Below are positions 6,577 through 14,823 of a stretch of 29,251 nt of DNA, piece by piece; within the stretch, counting starts at the first letter, position 1, and each line of letters starts with the position of its first letter. The notes under the pieces are model-generated. The model did not search any database and was not told the origin of the DNA. It worked only from the letters and a program-made list of their open reading frames with translations. The translations under genes and the position numbers were made by a program. Origin of the DNA: an uncultured Flavobacteriales bacterium (GTDB taxonomy: Bacteria; Bacteroidota; Bacteroidia; Flavobacteriales_D; Crocinitomicaceae); the NCBI GenBank assembly GCA_905479845.1, contig CAJQOB010000109.1:1-29251 (forward strand), given 5' to 3'.

Positions 6577-6716
6577 TTATCCTGATTGCGACAAGCCAAT
6601 AATCGACCAATTGATAATTCAGCTATACCAAATCGAGCATCTAACGCCCCAATTGTAAAACCAACGTTTTTTGGAGTAAAGGTTTAATTAACTTAGCTAA
6701 TATTTTTACTCTAAGC

Positions 6717-8645
6717 ATGTCAATACCTAACAGAAATTATTCATTTGGTCACAGGTCAACGGAATCTCTACGATTTGTCCTCTTTTTGATTTCATTTTTA
6801 ATCGGCGTCCAATCATTTGGTCAAGCAACTGCCGTTGAGGAATTGGAACAGAGAATTTCCCAAGGAAAAGGTGACACTACCGAGGTGAATGATCGGAATC
6901 AAATGTTCAGGCTACTCTTTAGAAGTGATATTAAAACGGCAAAAAAACACCTAGACGAAGCTTTCAGATTAGCTAAAAAAATTGAATTCAAAAAAGGAAT
7001 TGCCCTCTGCTACAAACGGTATTCTATCTACTACACTTCAATTGGAAATTATGATCGAAGCTTGAAAATGCTGAAAAAAGCAAGGCCTCTCTTCGAGGAA
7101 ATGGACAACCTTGTTGGTATAAACTCATGCATCAATGGGGAAGCAAATATTCATATTAGTCAAGGCCGCTACGATCAAGCCTTGGAACTTTATATGGAAA
7201 CAGAGCAAATCAGTGAAAAAGCAAACCTCCCTCGAGAAGTTGCTGCTGCTAAACACAATATTTCTCTTGTTTATTACACCCTTCAGAAGTTCGACGAAGC
7301 TCTTGATTACCTAAATCAATCCTTAGAAATAAATAAATCAATGTCGGATTCAAGCGGCATGCTCGTCAGTTACAATGGAATCAGTGCGGTGCTTTCTGCT
7401 CAGAACAAACATTCAGAAGCATTGGCAATTCAACAAGACGCTCTTCAACTTGCACAACGACTTAAAAACTTTGCGGAAAGCGCTTCACTATTGAACAATA
7501 TGGGGGCTCAATATTACTACTTGAATCAACCAGATAGCTCAAGAAGCTGTTACCTTAAATCGCTATCACTCTACAAAAAGCTCAACGCCAAAATGAGAGT
7601 GGCCGAAGCGTATTCGAATTTAGGTAATCTCGAGTCCTCTCTGGAGAATGGAGTACTCTCCCGTGCCTATTATGATAGTTGTTTGGCCGTTGCGCAAGAA
7701 ATAAAAACCCTGCCAACAGTCTCAATTGCTTATCAAGGTCTTTCCAAATCGAATGAGATACTCGGAAACTATGAAGAAGCATTGAACTGGTATACGAAAT
7801 ACCATGATTTGAATGACAGCTTAGTCGGAGAACGTGTAAAACTCAATATAAACGAGTTACAAGAAAAGTACGAGTCAGGAAAAAAGGACTTGCAAATTGC
7901 GGAATTGGCAAAAGCTGAAACAGAAGCTTTAGCTGTTGCTGACAAGCGGAAATACTTTCTAATGCTGATAGGAATCCTTGCGAGTGCTGCAATCACATTC
8001 CTAATCTTATACATTAGCCGTAAGAAAGCAAAAGAAAAGTTGCGTATTGGTCAGTTGGAACAAAAGGCTCTTCGCTCACAAATGAATCCACATTTCATCT
8101 TCAATAGTCTGAACAGTATTCAACGCTTGTACATCGAAGGGAAGGAAGATCTGGCAAATGACTACATGGCAGATTTCTCATCGTTATTAAGACAGATTCT
8201 TGAAAACAGCAGCATGGACAAAGTAAACTTGAAGGAAGAATTGCGCTCAACAATGCTCTATCTCGACTTGGAGAAAATGCGAACCGATGGTTCTTTCGCA
8301 TATCAGTTCAACATCGATTCCAACATTGATCAACTTAACACGATGGTTCCCCCTCTAATTCTCCAACCTTACGTGGAAAATGCGATATGGCACGGAATCC
8401 TTCCCGGAAAGAAGCAAGGTACCATTACTGTTGATATAAAAAGAGTTGATAATGACATCGAATGTGTTATTACTGATGACGGAATTGGCATTAATAAGAG
8501 TATGAATCAAAAAATCTCGACTACTAGAAAGTCGAAAGGGATGAGTATCACCGCAGATCGATTAGGAGGGGAAGGCAATGTTGTTGTTTCTGAGTTGGAA
8601 ACTGGAGGGACAGAAGTTAAATTACGCATAAGAAAAACGAAATGA
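6717..8645 (+). CDS. TPR-containing sensor histidine kinase, LytS/YpdA type
   Basis: A 642-residue protein with a signal sequence ending near VQSFGQ (about residue 36), a periplasmic run of TPR repeats (about 75-375), a coiled coil, one transmembrane helix (about 413-433, FLMLIGILASAAITFLILYI) and a cytoplasmic kinase. The kinase is the His_kinase/LytS family, with the phosphoacceptor in QMNPHFIFNSLNSIQ (H459), followed by a GHKL ATPase with the N-box YVENAIWHG and G-box DDGIGI. Such kinases sense through the TPR domain and pass phosphate to a LytTR regulator; the regulator gene follows, with its ATG overlapping this stop (ATGA, 8642-8645). The signal is unknown. The frame is intact, unlike its partner. 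Confidence 0.93.
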   Translation: MSIPNRNYSFGHRSTESLRFVLFLISFLIGVQSFGQATAVEELEQRISQGKGDTTEVNDRNQMFRLLFRSDIKTAKKHLDEAFRLAKKIEFKKGIALCYKRYSIYYTSIGNYDRSLKMLKKARPLFEEMDNLVGINSCINGEANIHISQGRYDQALELYMETEQISEKANLPREVAAAKHNISLVYYTLQKFDEALDYLNQSLEINKSMSDSSGMLVSYNGISAVLSAQNKHSEALAIQQDALQLAQRLKNFAESASLLNNMGAQYYYLNQPDSSRSCYLKSLSLYKKLNAKMRVAEAYSNLGNLESSLENGVLSRAYYDSCLAVAQEIKTLPTVSIAYQGLSKSNEILGNYEEALNWYTKYHDLNDSLVGERVKLNINELQEKYESGKKDLQIAELAKAETEALAVADKRKYFLMLIGILASAAITFLILYISRKKAKEKLRIGQLEQKALRSQMNPHFIFNSLNSIQRLYIEGKEDLANDYMADFSSLLRQILENSSMDKVNLKEELRSTMLYLDLEKMRTDGSFAYQFNIDSNIDQLNTMVPPLILQPYVENAIWHGILPGKKQGTITVDIKRVDNDIECVITDDGIGINKSMNQKISTTRKSKGMSITADRLGGEGNVVVSELETGGTEVKLRIRKTK

Positions 8646-9390
8646 TTAAGGCTGTAATAATTGATGATGAGAAGGATGCAAGATTCCTATTGCGAAATTT
8701 ATTAGAAAAGAAATTCGGAAAGCACGTTGAAATATTGGGCGAAGCAGAAGATGTTGAACCGGGTATAGCTCTTATTGAAAAACACAATCCTGACCTTGTT
8801 TTTTTGGATGTTCAAATGAAAAAGGGGACTGGTTTTGATCTTCTTAATCATTTCGACAAAATCAATTTCGAAGTGATCTTCATTACTGCATACAACCAAT
8901 ATGCTGTTGACGCTTTTAAATTTAGCGCTTTTGGTTACCTGATGAAGCCCATCAAATCAAAGGATCTAGGCGAGGTGATTGGCAAACTTGAAAACCACCT
9001 CTCAGGATTCAAAAAAGAAAATGGAAAAAGGCTAAAGGTGCTCATTGAGAACTACGGAAGTGAGGGTGATATTCAAAAACTGATCATCCCGAATGTAGAT
9101 GGTTTCCAAGTGGTCCCAATTGGTGATATCATTCGATTGGAAGGAGATCGAAATTACACACATTTCATCCTCACTGAAGAGAAGAAAGTAACCACTAGTA
9201 AAAGCCTAGGAGAGTAGAAGAACTGCTCAACAACCACGGTTTCTACCGAATACACCAGAGTACAATTGTAAGTTTGAGGCATATTACTGCATATCTTAAA
9301 GAAGGTGGTGGAAATGTTGAAATGATCGACGGTGGAATATTGAAAGTAAGCAGGCACCGAAAAGCAGATTTTCTAGAGCGATTTCGATAA
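8642..9390 (+). pseudogene. LytTR-family response regulator with a frameshift in the DNA-binding domain
   Basis: The receiver domain (1-115) is complete: D8/D9, phosphoacceptor D56 in LVFLDVQMK, T83 and K103. A LytTR DNA-binding domain begins near residue 135 (KLIIPNVDGFQVVPIGDIIR...). The frame ends at a TAG (9215-9217) right after TTSKSLGE. Moving one base (gta at 9214-9216) restores a perfect LytTR ending, VEELLNNHGFYRIHQSTIVS, then LRHITAYLKEGGG, to a TAA at 9388-9390. One missing base near 9211-9215 explains the break: GGAGAGTAGAAG would be GGAGAGGTAGAAG. The repaired protein would be about 249 residues, the normal family length. As it stands, the truncated product lacks the second half of its DNA-binding domain. 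This is either a recent mutation or a base-calling error; the clean reading on both sides favours a very recent event or an error. Confidence 0.9.
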
Positions 9391-9617
9391 TCCATTTACC
9401 AACTGATAAGTGAGATAAACCAGTTTTCCAGCAGTTCGTTACAACAAGATAATTCGCGTCAAATACAATTACAAATAATAGTAGATTTACTTTATAAATG
9501 GGAAGTGAGAGATGTTTTCTTCCCACAAAACAACGCCAAGTAAGTACCTATCATATCTGACCCAAAAACTGAAACTTTAGGATGTTCACAACCTACCGCA
9601 ATGATCACACAGGCACA

Positions 9618-9645
9618 AGCTCAGCAGAAATGCTGGGCTTTTTTT
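9618..9645 (+). terminator. Intrinsic terminator
   Basis: AGCTCAGCA (9618-9626), tetraloop GAAA, TGCTGGGCT (9631-9639) with a T run to 9645. It is the first strong terminator after the LytTR regulator, about 230 bases beyond its repaired stop. Confidence 0.75.
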
Positions 9646-9721
9646 GAAGGTAGGTGTTTGGTAGAGTCCGGTTCAAATCAAGAAGTGAAGCCCTTATCCT
9701 ACTCTTGTGTCAAAAAACCAT

Positions 9722-9754
9722 AAAAAAGGGTTGCCCCAATAATTGAAGCAACCC
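9722..9754 (-). terminator. Intrinsic terminator of the minus-strand lipoprotein operon
   Basis: On the minus strand GGGTTGC (9754-9748) pairs with GCAACCC (9734-9728), followed by TTTTTT (9727-9722). It lies 18 bases beyond the stop of the lipoprotein gene at 9773. Confidence 0.8.
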
Positions 9755-9772
9755 CATTTCAGATCATTCACC

Positions 9773-10234
9773 CTATTCCTTCTCTATCGTAATGATAGCA
9801 GACTGTCCTGAAAAACCTTCAGTTGTATTGCTGGTAAATTTCATCTTTGTTTTCTTGCTTTCAACAACCTCGTAAGTTCCACTGAATTCGAAACACTGTG
9901 TCGCCATTTCTTCATCCGCGTGCTCCAAACCTTCATCCGGCCCTTGACGAGATATAGTAAATGATTCTTCTTTGTTGGAAACTTGCCAAACAAAATCTGT
10001 CGCTCCACCTTCATCGTTTCTCCATGATCCAGTGCATGATTCGTTGTAAATATCGCAATCACTAACCACCCAATGTGGGAGCTCTTCTTGGCTCACACCG
10101 TCTACAGATAATTCAGTTACGGTCCATTCCCCTGCTTTCATGAATCTTTTAGAGGTAGATTTCGTTTTGTTACAAGAGGTAAATAATACTGCCATCGAAA
10201 AAACGGCTATAATTAGTTTAGAATACTTTTTCAT
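9773..10234 (-). CDS. Small lipoprotein of unknown function
   Basis: A 153-residue protein with a lipoprotein signal (MKKYSKLIIAVFSMAVLFTS, then Cys21). The mature part begins with GEWTVTELSVDGVSQ, an opening common to lipocalin-like and related beta-barrel lipoproteins of Bacteroidota, then alternates short strands and is rich in acidic residues. Three Cys (CDIYNESC and QCFEF) could form a disulfide. It is the last gene of a minus-strand run (receptor, lipoprotein, this gene), 23 bases after its neighbour and just before a terminator, so it is probably an accessory surface protein of the receptor cluster. I do not recognise a specific family. Confidence 0.82.
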   Translation of the reverse strand: MKKYSKLIIAVFSMAVLFTSCNKTKSTSKRFMKAGEWTVTELSVDGVSQEELPHWVVSDCDIYNESCTGSWRNDEGGATDFVWQVSNKEESFTISRQGPDEGLEHADEEMATQCFEFSGTYEVVESKKTKMKFTSNTTEGFSGQSAIITIEKE

Positions 10235-10257
10235 CTTATTGTAGTTTACTGTTTTTA

Positions 10258-10821
10258 TTATTGAATTTCTGTAACGAACGTAACATCAATGTCAGTCTCT
10301 CCTGGAGAACATGTTCCATCTTTAATTCCTGGTTGATGTTTGAGTACAATTTGTGTCGTCCCATTTTCAACGTTCCCAACGGTCCATTGACTTTGTAAAC
10401 CAACTTCATACGTTCCATCTGTGTCAGTTCGTACAATTGATAAGTTGGCTAAAGAAGGTGTCAAGCAGAACAGGTGTTCGTCGTCTTCCTCCAATACCTC
10501 ATTTGAGATCGTGTCAGCTGGACTTTCGGTTTCGTTCAACAGAATAATACTTGTGTTGTACACAGTATTATTCATTAGCCTAATCGTATCGAAAATATCA
10601 TAGTTTAATCCACCATCCCCGTCTGGATCGCGGAAAGTTGCCGTCACGTCAGGTTGCACTCCTGCAGCGTCGGTGAACAAAAGAGTCATTGTTGTGATAA
10701 CTTCTCCCTCATTTTCTATTGGTGGTGGAACAGTTACAAGATCTTCGTCTTTTTTACAGCTCCCTAGAGCTGCGATACATGCCAATCCTACTATGGCTAG
10801 TGTTTTCATGTTTGTTTTCAT
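10258..10821 (-). CDS. Lipoprotein co-encoded with the TonB-dependent receptor
   Basis: A 187-residue protein with a lipobox (ACIAALGSC, Cys at about 22) followed by KKDEDLVTVPPPIENEGEVI. The mature part has the pattern EGEVITTMTLLFT, then FRDPDGDGG, LLNETESPADTIS, EEDDEHLFC and VLKHQPG. I know this pattern from a Bacteroidota lipoprotein family that is regularly encoded directly downstream of a TonB-dependent receptor. The DPDGDGG loop looks like a Ca2+-type acidic loop. A surface or periplasmic partner that captures ligand for the receptor is the natural guess, but the function is not established. It starts 44 bases after the receptor stop and is very likely in the same operon. Confidence 0.8.
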   Translation of the reverse strand: MKTNMKTLAIVGLACIAALGSCKKDEDLVTVPPPIENEGEVITTMTLLFTDAAGVQPDVTATFRDPDGDGGLNYDIFDTIRLMNNTVYNTSIILLNETESPADTISNEVLEEDDEHLFCLTPSLANLSIVRTDTDGTYEVGLQSQWTVGNVENGTTQIVLKHQPGIKDGTCSPGETDIDVTFVTEIQ

Positions 10822-10865
10822 CTGATTTGTTTTAAAAGATTATTGTTCGTTTAAAAGATTGATTG

Positions 10866-13214
10866 CTAATTGTGTATTGATTTTGGTGTAAAAAGAGTAA
10901 AGGGAACTGTTGCCCTTACCGAAATATTTCTTCCCATTTCATCTGCGAAATAGCGGAAACGGTTCATATAATCACGGTACCGTGTATTCAAAAGGTTGTT
11001 GATGCTTACTCCAATCGAAATTGCATTTCTTTTCATTAGAATATCCATTCCAGCTGAGAGATTCAATAATGTGTATCCTTCGGGTGGAGCTGCGTAATCA
11101 CTATTTTCTGGAACCCGTGTTTGTTTCAAAACTGAAAGTGCCGAAATTGAAACGTACGTATTTGTAAAGCTCTTCGAATCTTTGAAGTTGTACTCCAATG
11201 AATTTTCGAACCGATCTGCAGGCATCATAACAAGGTGCTCCCTCATTGTTTGATTATAAGCACGTAAAATTGATGCTTTTGAAATGATCTTCAGTTCCGG
11301 AGTGATTGAGTAGTTGACCGTTAGATCAAAGCCTCTCAAATGCGCATTCACTTGATCGTGAACAAAGGTCGGAAATGCGCCCTTAATGGTAAGAGTAGGC
11401 GTCAATGTAGGTTTCAGATAGATAAAATCATTAATGATTTTGTAATAAGCATCCAACACAACCGTCAGTTTTTTTCCGCTGTATTCAGCAGAGGCACTAA
11501 GATTTAGCGCTTTTTCTGTTACTAGGGAAGAATCTCCAACCTCAATAGATGCTGCTCCATGATGAAGCCCATTACTGTAGAGTTCATTCACGTTAGGTGG
11601 TCTCCAAGCCGTTCCAACATTTGAACGCAAAACGAGCCGTTCGTTCATCTTGTAAATGGCACCAAGTGTACCACTCACATTCATATAATTCTTCGCTGGG
11701 GAAATGATCGTTTCTCCTTCCCACATAAAAATACGCTGATAGATGTTGTCGAACCGAATACCACTTTCGACTTCCCATCTCTTTGTTTTGGATCTCCAGT
11801 TTTCAATCCAGAATGCTCCTGCTCCTATTTTTCGGAAGTTGGGAATAAAGAAGCGCCCCTCATATGTGTTCCCTTGATAGATCCCTGTTATTCCAACACT
11901 TCCTTTGAACGAATTCATTCTTATGTGCTCCCAGATCATTTCTCCCGTGTGCGTAGTTAATTCAAATTGAAGTGCTGGCAAGTTCAAATTAGCGAGAGAA
12001 TCATTCAGCGGTGCATGCTTATCGTATTCCAAACGTTTGTTGTATTGACGAGCATAGGTCAAGGACAATTTCCCCTTTTTTCCTGTCACTAAATACGCTT
12101 TGGTTCTGAAGAGTTCATGTTCAATATGCTGCCTAGGTCGATCAATGTCATATGTGAAATCATCTAATTCGAGCGGTACTTCTGACTCGAACGCTTGTTG
12201 CAAGTCCGTCAGGTTTCCAAAATGGGACGCCGAAAAAATTCCAATATCCGTATTAAACTGGCTATAGAAAAAGTCAACGCCATACTTAGGCTTTAAGTAG
12301 CCAAGAGCATAAGAAAAGTTATATTCCTTTGATCCAGTATTCTTAAGGAAATAGTCAGGAGAATGCACATTGCCCCCTCGTTTTAAGGTTCCTTGAATGC
12401 GCCATTTTAAGGGTGTCAATTTGCTAAAATTTCCGTTCAATGTTGCGGACACATTCCCCTGTCTTCCATTGCTCAACCCAACCAAGTTTACTTCTCCATC
12501 TATACCTGGCGTTTTTTTCAACTCTTTTGGATTTACGAGTATGACACCTCCAATTGCATCAGGGCCATAGCGAACACCATTGGCTCCTTTCACAACGGCG
12601 AGTTCATCAGCAATAAAAGGATCAATTTCTGGAGCATGTTCATTCCCCCATTGCTGTCCTTCCTGTCGAACACCATTGTTTAAAATCAGAATTCGATTAC
12701 TATGAAGCCCATGTATTACCGGTTTCGAGATGTTGTTACCTGTTGAGAGCTTTGTTACACCATTTAGTTTGGTCAAGCCATCCCCAAGAGAAAGTCCTTT
12801 TACCTCATTCCTGTCTTTGTCAGATAATTGTCTCGTCCCAAGGGAAATCTCATCTTCCAATTTCTTTGCTATTACATCCACCGATTCAAACTCAACATGG
12901 TGCTCAGGAAAGAAGTTTTGCTCTGTATTTCCATTGATCGTAACGATTTCTTTTACAGCGTCGCATCCAAAGTGCTTGCAATAAAACTCGTATGTCCCAT
13001 TACACAATCCTGAAAACACGTAACGCCCCGAAGAATCAGCAAAGGTTTCCCTATCTGAATTTTTGAGGTATATCTTGGATCCCGACAATGGAGAACGGTC
13101 ATGATCATCAATCACGTATCCCGTTAGCACATACGAACACGTGTCCTGTGCTATGGTTGGAAAAACCAATATGGATAAGATAAGTGTAATAATAAATTGC
13201 ACTGGCTTTTGCAT
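10866..13214 (-). CDS. TonB-dependent outer-membrane receptor, ZnuD-like (putative zinc/metal uptake)
   Basis: A 782-residue protein: signal peptide (to about residue 22, FPTIAQ), CarboxypepD_reg-like beta-sandwich (27-110), plug domain (about 125-235: VIHGLHSNRILILNNGVRQE, then GANGVRYGPDAIGGVILVNP) and a 22-strand barrel to the C-terminus. The plug contains GNEHAPEIDPF, which resembles the plug of ZnuD-type receptors that import zinc in Neisseria and relatives. The gene upstream encodes a His-rich exported protein, which also points to metal. Two lipoproteins follow on the same strand. Energy would come from TonB-ExbBD across the inner membrane. Other metals or a chelate remain possible. 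The 201-base gap before it holds a tRNA-like hairpin but no promoter I would call. Confidence 0.88.
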   Translation of the reverse strand: MQKPVQFIITLILSILVFPTIAQDTCSYVLTGYVIDDHDRSPLSGSKIYLKNSDRETFADSSGRYVFSGLCNGTYEFYCKHFGCDAVKEIVTINGNTEQNFFPEHHVEFESVDVIAKKLEDEISLGTRQLSDKDRNEVKGLSLGDGLTKLNGVTKLSTGNNISKPVIHGLHSNRILILNNGVRQEGQQWGNEHAPEIDPFIADELAVVKGANGVRYGPDAIGGVILVNPKELKKTPGIDGEVNLVGLSNGRQGNVSATLNGNFSKLTPLKWRIQGTLKRGGNVHSPDYFLKNTGSKEYNFSYALGYLKPKYGVDFFYSQFNTDIGIFSASHFGNLTDLQQAFESEVPLELDDFTYDIDRPRQHIEHELFRTKAYLVTGKKGKLSLTYARQYNKRLEYDKHAPLNDSLANLNLPALQFELTTHTGEMIWEHIRMNSFKGSVGITGIYQGNTYEGRFFIPNFRKIGAGAFWIENWRSKTKRWEVESGIRFDNIYQRIFMWEGETIISPAKNYMNVSGTLGAIYKMNERLVLRSNVGTAWRPPNVNELYSNGLHHGAASIEVGDSSLVTEKALNLSASAEYSGKKLTVVLDAYYKIINDFIYLKPTLTPTLTIKGAFPTFVHDQVNAHLRGFDLTVNYSITPELKIISKASILRAYNQTMREHLVMMPADRFENSLEYNFKDSKSFTNTYVSISALSVLKQTRVPENSDYAAPPEGYTLLNLSAGMDILMKRNAISIGVSINNLLNTRYRDYMNRFRYFADEMGRNISVRATVPFTLFTPKSIHN

Positions 13215-13242
13215 AAAATGCTCTTTTGAAATGTAAAATGTA

Positions 13243-13275
13243 TTGAGGGGGTCGGACTAGAACCGACAAGGGTGA
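13243..13275 (-). other. tRNA 3'-end-like hairpin (T arm plus acceptor strand)
   Basis: On the minus strand, GTCGG, the seven-base loop TTCTAGT and CCGAC (13267-13251) form a five-pair stem with a T-loop-like sequence. It is followed at once by the seven bases CCCCTCA (13250-13244), as in the 3' half of a tRNA. No matching 5' acceptor (TGAGGGG) is found within 100 bases, so it is not a functional tRNA. It could be an attachment-site scar or a regulatory hairpin in the receptor leader. Confidence 0.35.
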
Positions 13276-13415
13276 ACCATTCCAAGTAAATTTATCTTTC
13301 TAATAGTAAACGAGATTTCGTTCACTATACACGCAGAAAAGAAGGTTTACGACTGTCTGTTAGTGTTCTAAGAACAAAACAACGCGTAATTTTACTAAAT
13401 AAACGATTCAAAGAT

Positions 13416-13778
13416 TTAGGCGCGTGGGGGAGCCCTGCCCGAAGTACTTTCAATGAGGTAGGTATCTACCGACGACTCTAAGCCCAAACAATCAACTACT
13501 TGTGGGGCATCGTTTAAAACACTCGCTTGTTTGTTAATTGTATACGCTTGATTATTGAGTGATTGTTGTATCTCACAAATTTTACACTCTTCTTCAGACG
13601 ATTCGTGATGTATATCATTTGCGACAACTTCATCATGATCATCAATACTAGTTGATGAAATCGCGTGGTGCGCAACTTCAGCATGATTATGATCATCGTG
13701 AGAATGAATCAAGCTTAAAGGCGCGAATGATACTGCCAAACAGAGCAATAAAACCACTGATAAATATGTCCGCAACAT
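13416..13778 (-). CDS. Exported His-rich protein, putative metal binding
   Basis: I start at MLRTYLSVVLLLCLAVSFAP (ATG 13776-13778), because it gives a clean signal sequence and a promoter-like TACTTTCG lies 13-20 bases upstream. A longer in-frame start at 13853 would put 25 basic and aromatic residues in front of that signal. The 120-residue protein has LSLIHSHDDHNH directly after the hydrophobic segment, then AHHA, DDHD and DIHH. That is nine histidines in about 35 residues mixed with acidic residues, followed by EEECKICEI with a CxxC pair. Such a stretch suits Zn2+, Ni2+ or Cu2+ binding in the periplasm or at the membrane. It is the first gene before the ZnuD-like receptor on the same strand. 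I do not recognise a named family. Confidence 0.75.
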   Translation of the reverse strand: MLRTYLSVVLLLCLAVSFAPLSLIHSHDDHNHAEVAHHAISSTSIDDHDEVVANDIHHESSEEECKICEIQQSLNNQAYTINKQASVLNDAPQVVDCLGLESSVDTYLIESTSGRAPPRA

Positions 13779-13791
13779 ACGTTTCACAATA

Positions 13792-13799
13792 CGAAAGTA
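13792..13799 (-). promoter_or_regulatory. Possible -7 element (TACTTTCG) of the His-rich gene
   Basis: TACTTTCG differs from TAnnTTTG at one base and ends 13 bases before the chosen start codon. It lies inside the longer open frame, which supports the shorter start. No convincing -33 element was found. Confidence 0.4.
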
Positions 13800-13968
13800 C
13801 AACTTTTGAAATAAACTTGCCCAGAAGTACCGAATTGAATAATGATTCTTCAAGCTAATATTTCATATTTTAACGAAAAAAGTTCTTTCGGAATTGGTAA
13901 AATGCCCAACAGCCCATTTCAATTTTTTTTGATTCGTAATTTTGACCCTGTAAACCAAAAAACCTATT

Positions 13969-14823
13969 ATGCTGCGCATTGCACTACTCTTTCTAATTAC
14001 TTTCTCACTGAATATTGGATATTCCCAAAAGAAGCCTGCCTATGCTCTCTACAACAGCAAGGGCAAGAAAGTGTCCTACAAAAAGCTTGTGAAAAATGCA
14101 GAGAAGAGCGACGTCATCCTATTCGGGGAAGAACACAACAATACCATTGCCCATTGGCTTCAGCTCGAATTAACTCAAAAGCTTGGAGAGGACAACCAAC
14201 TCGTATTGGGCGCAGAGATGTTCGAACGAGATAATCAGGATGAATTGAACGATTATTTGAATGGCACCATCGACGCGGAAGAACTGGACTCTGTGGCGCG
14301 GCTTTGGATAAATTACCCCACAGATTATGCACCATTGGTTGACTACGCCAAAGAAAATGGATTGATTTTCGTTGCAACAAACATCCCACGAAGATTTGCC
14401 AACCTAGTTTACAAAAAAGGTGTTGAGGCCTTGGATACTTTATCCGATGAGGAGCTTTCGTGGATCGCGCCGATTCCTTTTCCATACGACAGCCTATTGT
14501 CCACTTATCAGAATATCATTAAAATGATGGGCGAGCACGGGACTCCGAAACTGGTAAAAGCACAAGCGATAAAAGATGCAACAATGGGACATTCTATTGC
14601 TCCGTATCTGTCAGATAGCACGATATTCATTCATTACAATGGTGCTTTTCATTCCAACTACTATGAAGGAATTCTTTGGTACTTGAATCAATATGCAGAC
14701 TCATTTACAGCACTTACAATTTCCACAGTAACACAAGCCAATGTTGGCAAATTGGAAAAAGAACACCTTGGTAAAGCCGACTTTATCATTTGCGTGGATG
14801 AGGATGTGACTACAAGCTTTTAG
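13969..14823 (+). CDS. ChaN-like haem/iron-associated protein
   Basis: A 284-residue protein with a signal peptide (LITFSLNIGYSQ, about 20 residues). The body begins ILFGEEHNNTIAHWLQLEL, the signature of the ChaN (formerly DUF399) family: G-E-x-H then H about six residues on (E54, H56, H62). LVLGAEMFERDNQ follows, which is also conserved. Campylobacter ChaN is an iron-regulated lipoprotein that binds haem in a dimer; many Bacteroidota have exported relatives near TonB receptors. There is no lipobox here, so this copy is probably periplasmic. It is divergent from the His-rich gene and overlaps the DUF4249 gene tail to tail by four bases. Confidence 0.88.
   Translation: MLRIALLFLITFSLNIGYSQKKPAYALYNSKGKKVSYKKLVKNAEKSDVILFGEEHNNTIAHWLQLELTQKLGEDNQLVLGAEMFERDNQDELNDYLNGTIDAEELDSVARLWINYPTDYAPLVDYAKENGLIFVATNIPRRFANLVYKKGVEALDTLSDEELSWIAPIPFPYDSLLSTYQNIIKMMGEHGTPKLVKAQAIKDATMGHSIAPYLSDSTIFIHYNGAFHSNYYEGILWYLNQYADSFTALTISTVTQANVGKLEKEHLGKADFIICVDEDVTTSF

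Larger units (their letters stand above)
9391..9772. other. Intergenic region between convergent genes
   Basis: No gene with coding character is seen. It holds one terminator for each side (9618-9645 and 9722-9754), as expected between a plus-strand two-component operon and a minus-strand lipoprotein gene. Confidence 0.6.

Noticed and set aside
13243..13340. Complete tRNA gene on the minus strand before the TonB receptor
   Set aside because: Only a T arm and 3' acceptor-like strand are present; there is no D arm, anticodon arm or matching 5' acceptor.
13842..14234. Open frame overlapping the ChaN-like gene on the same strand
   Set aside because: The ChaN frame has clear family motifs and a signal peptide; the other frame is a shadow.
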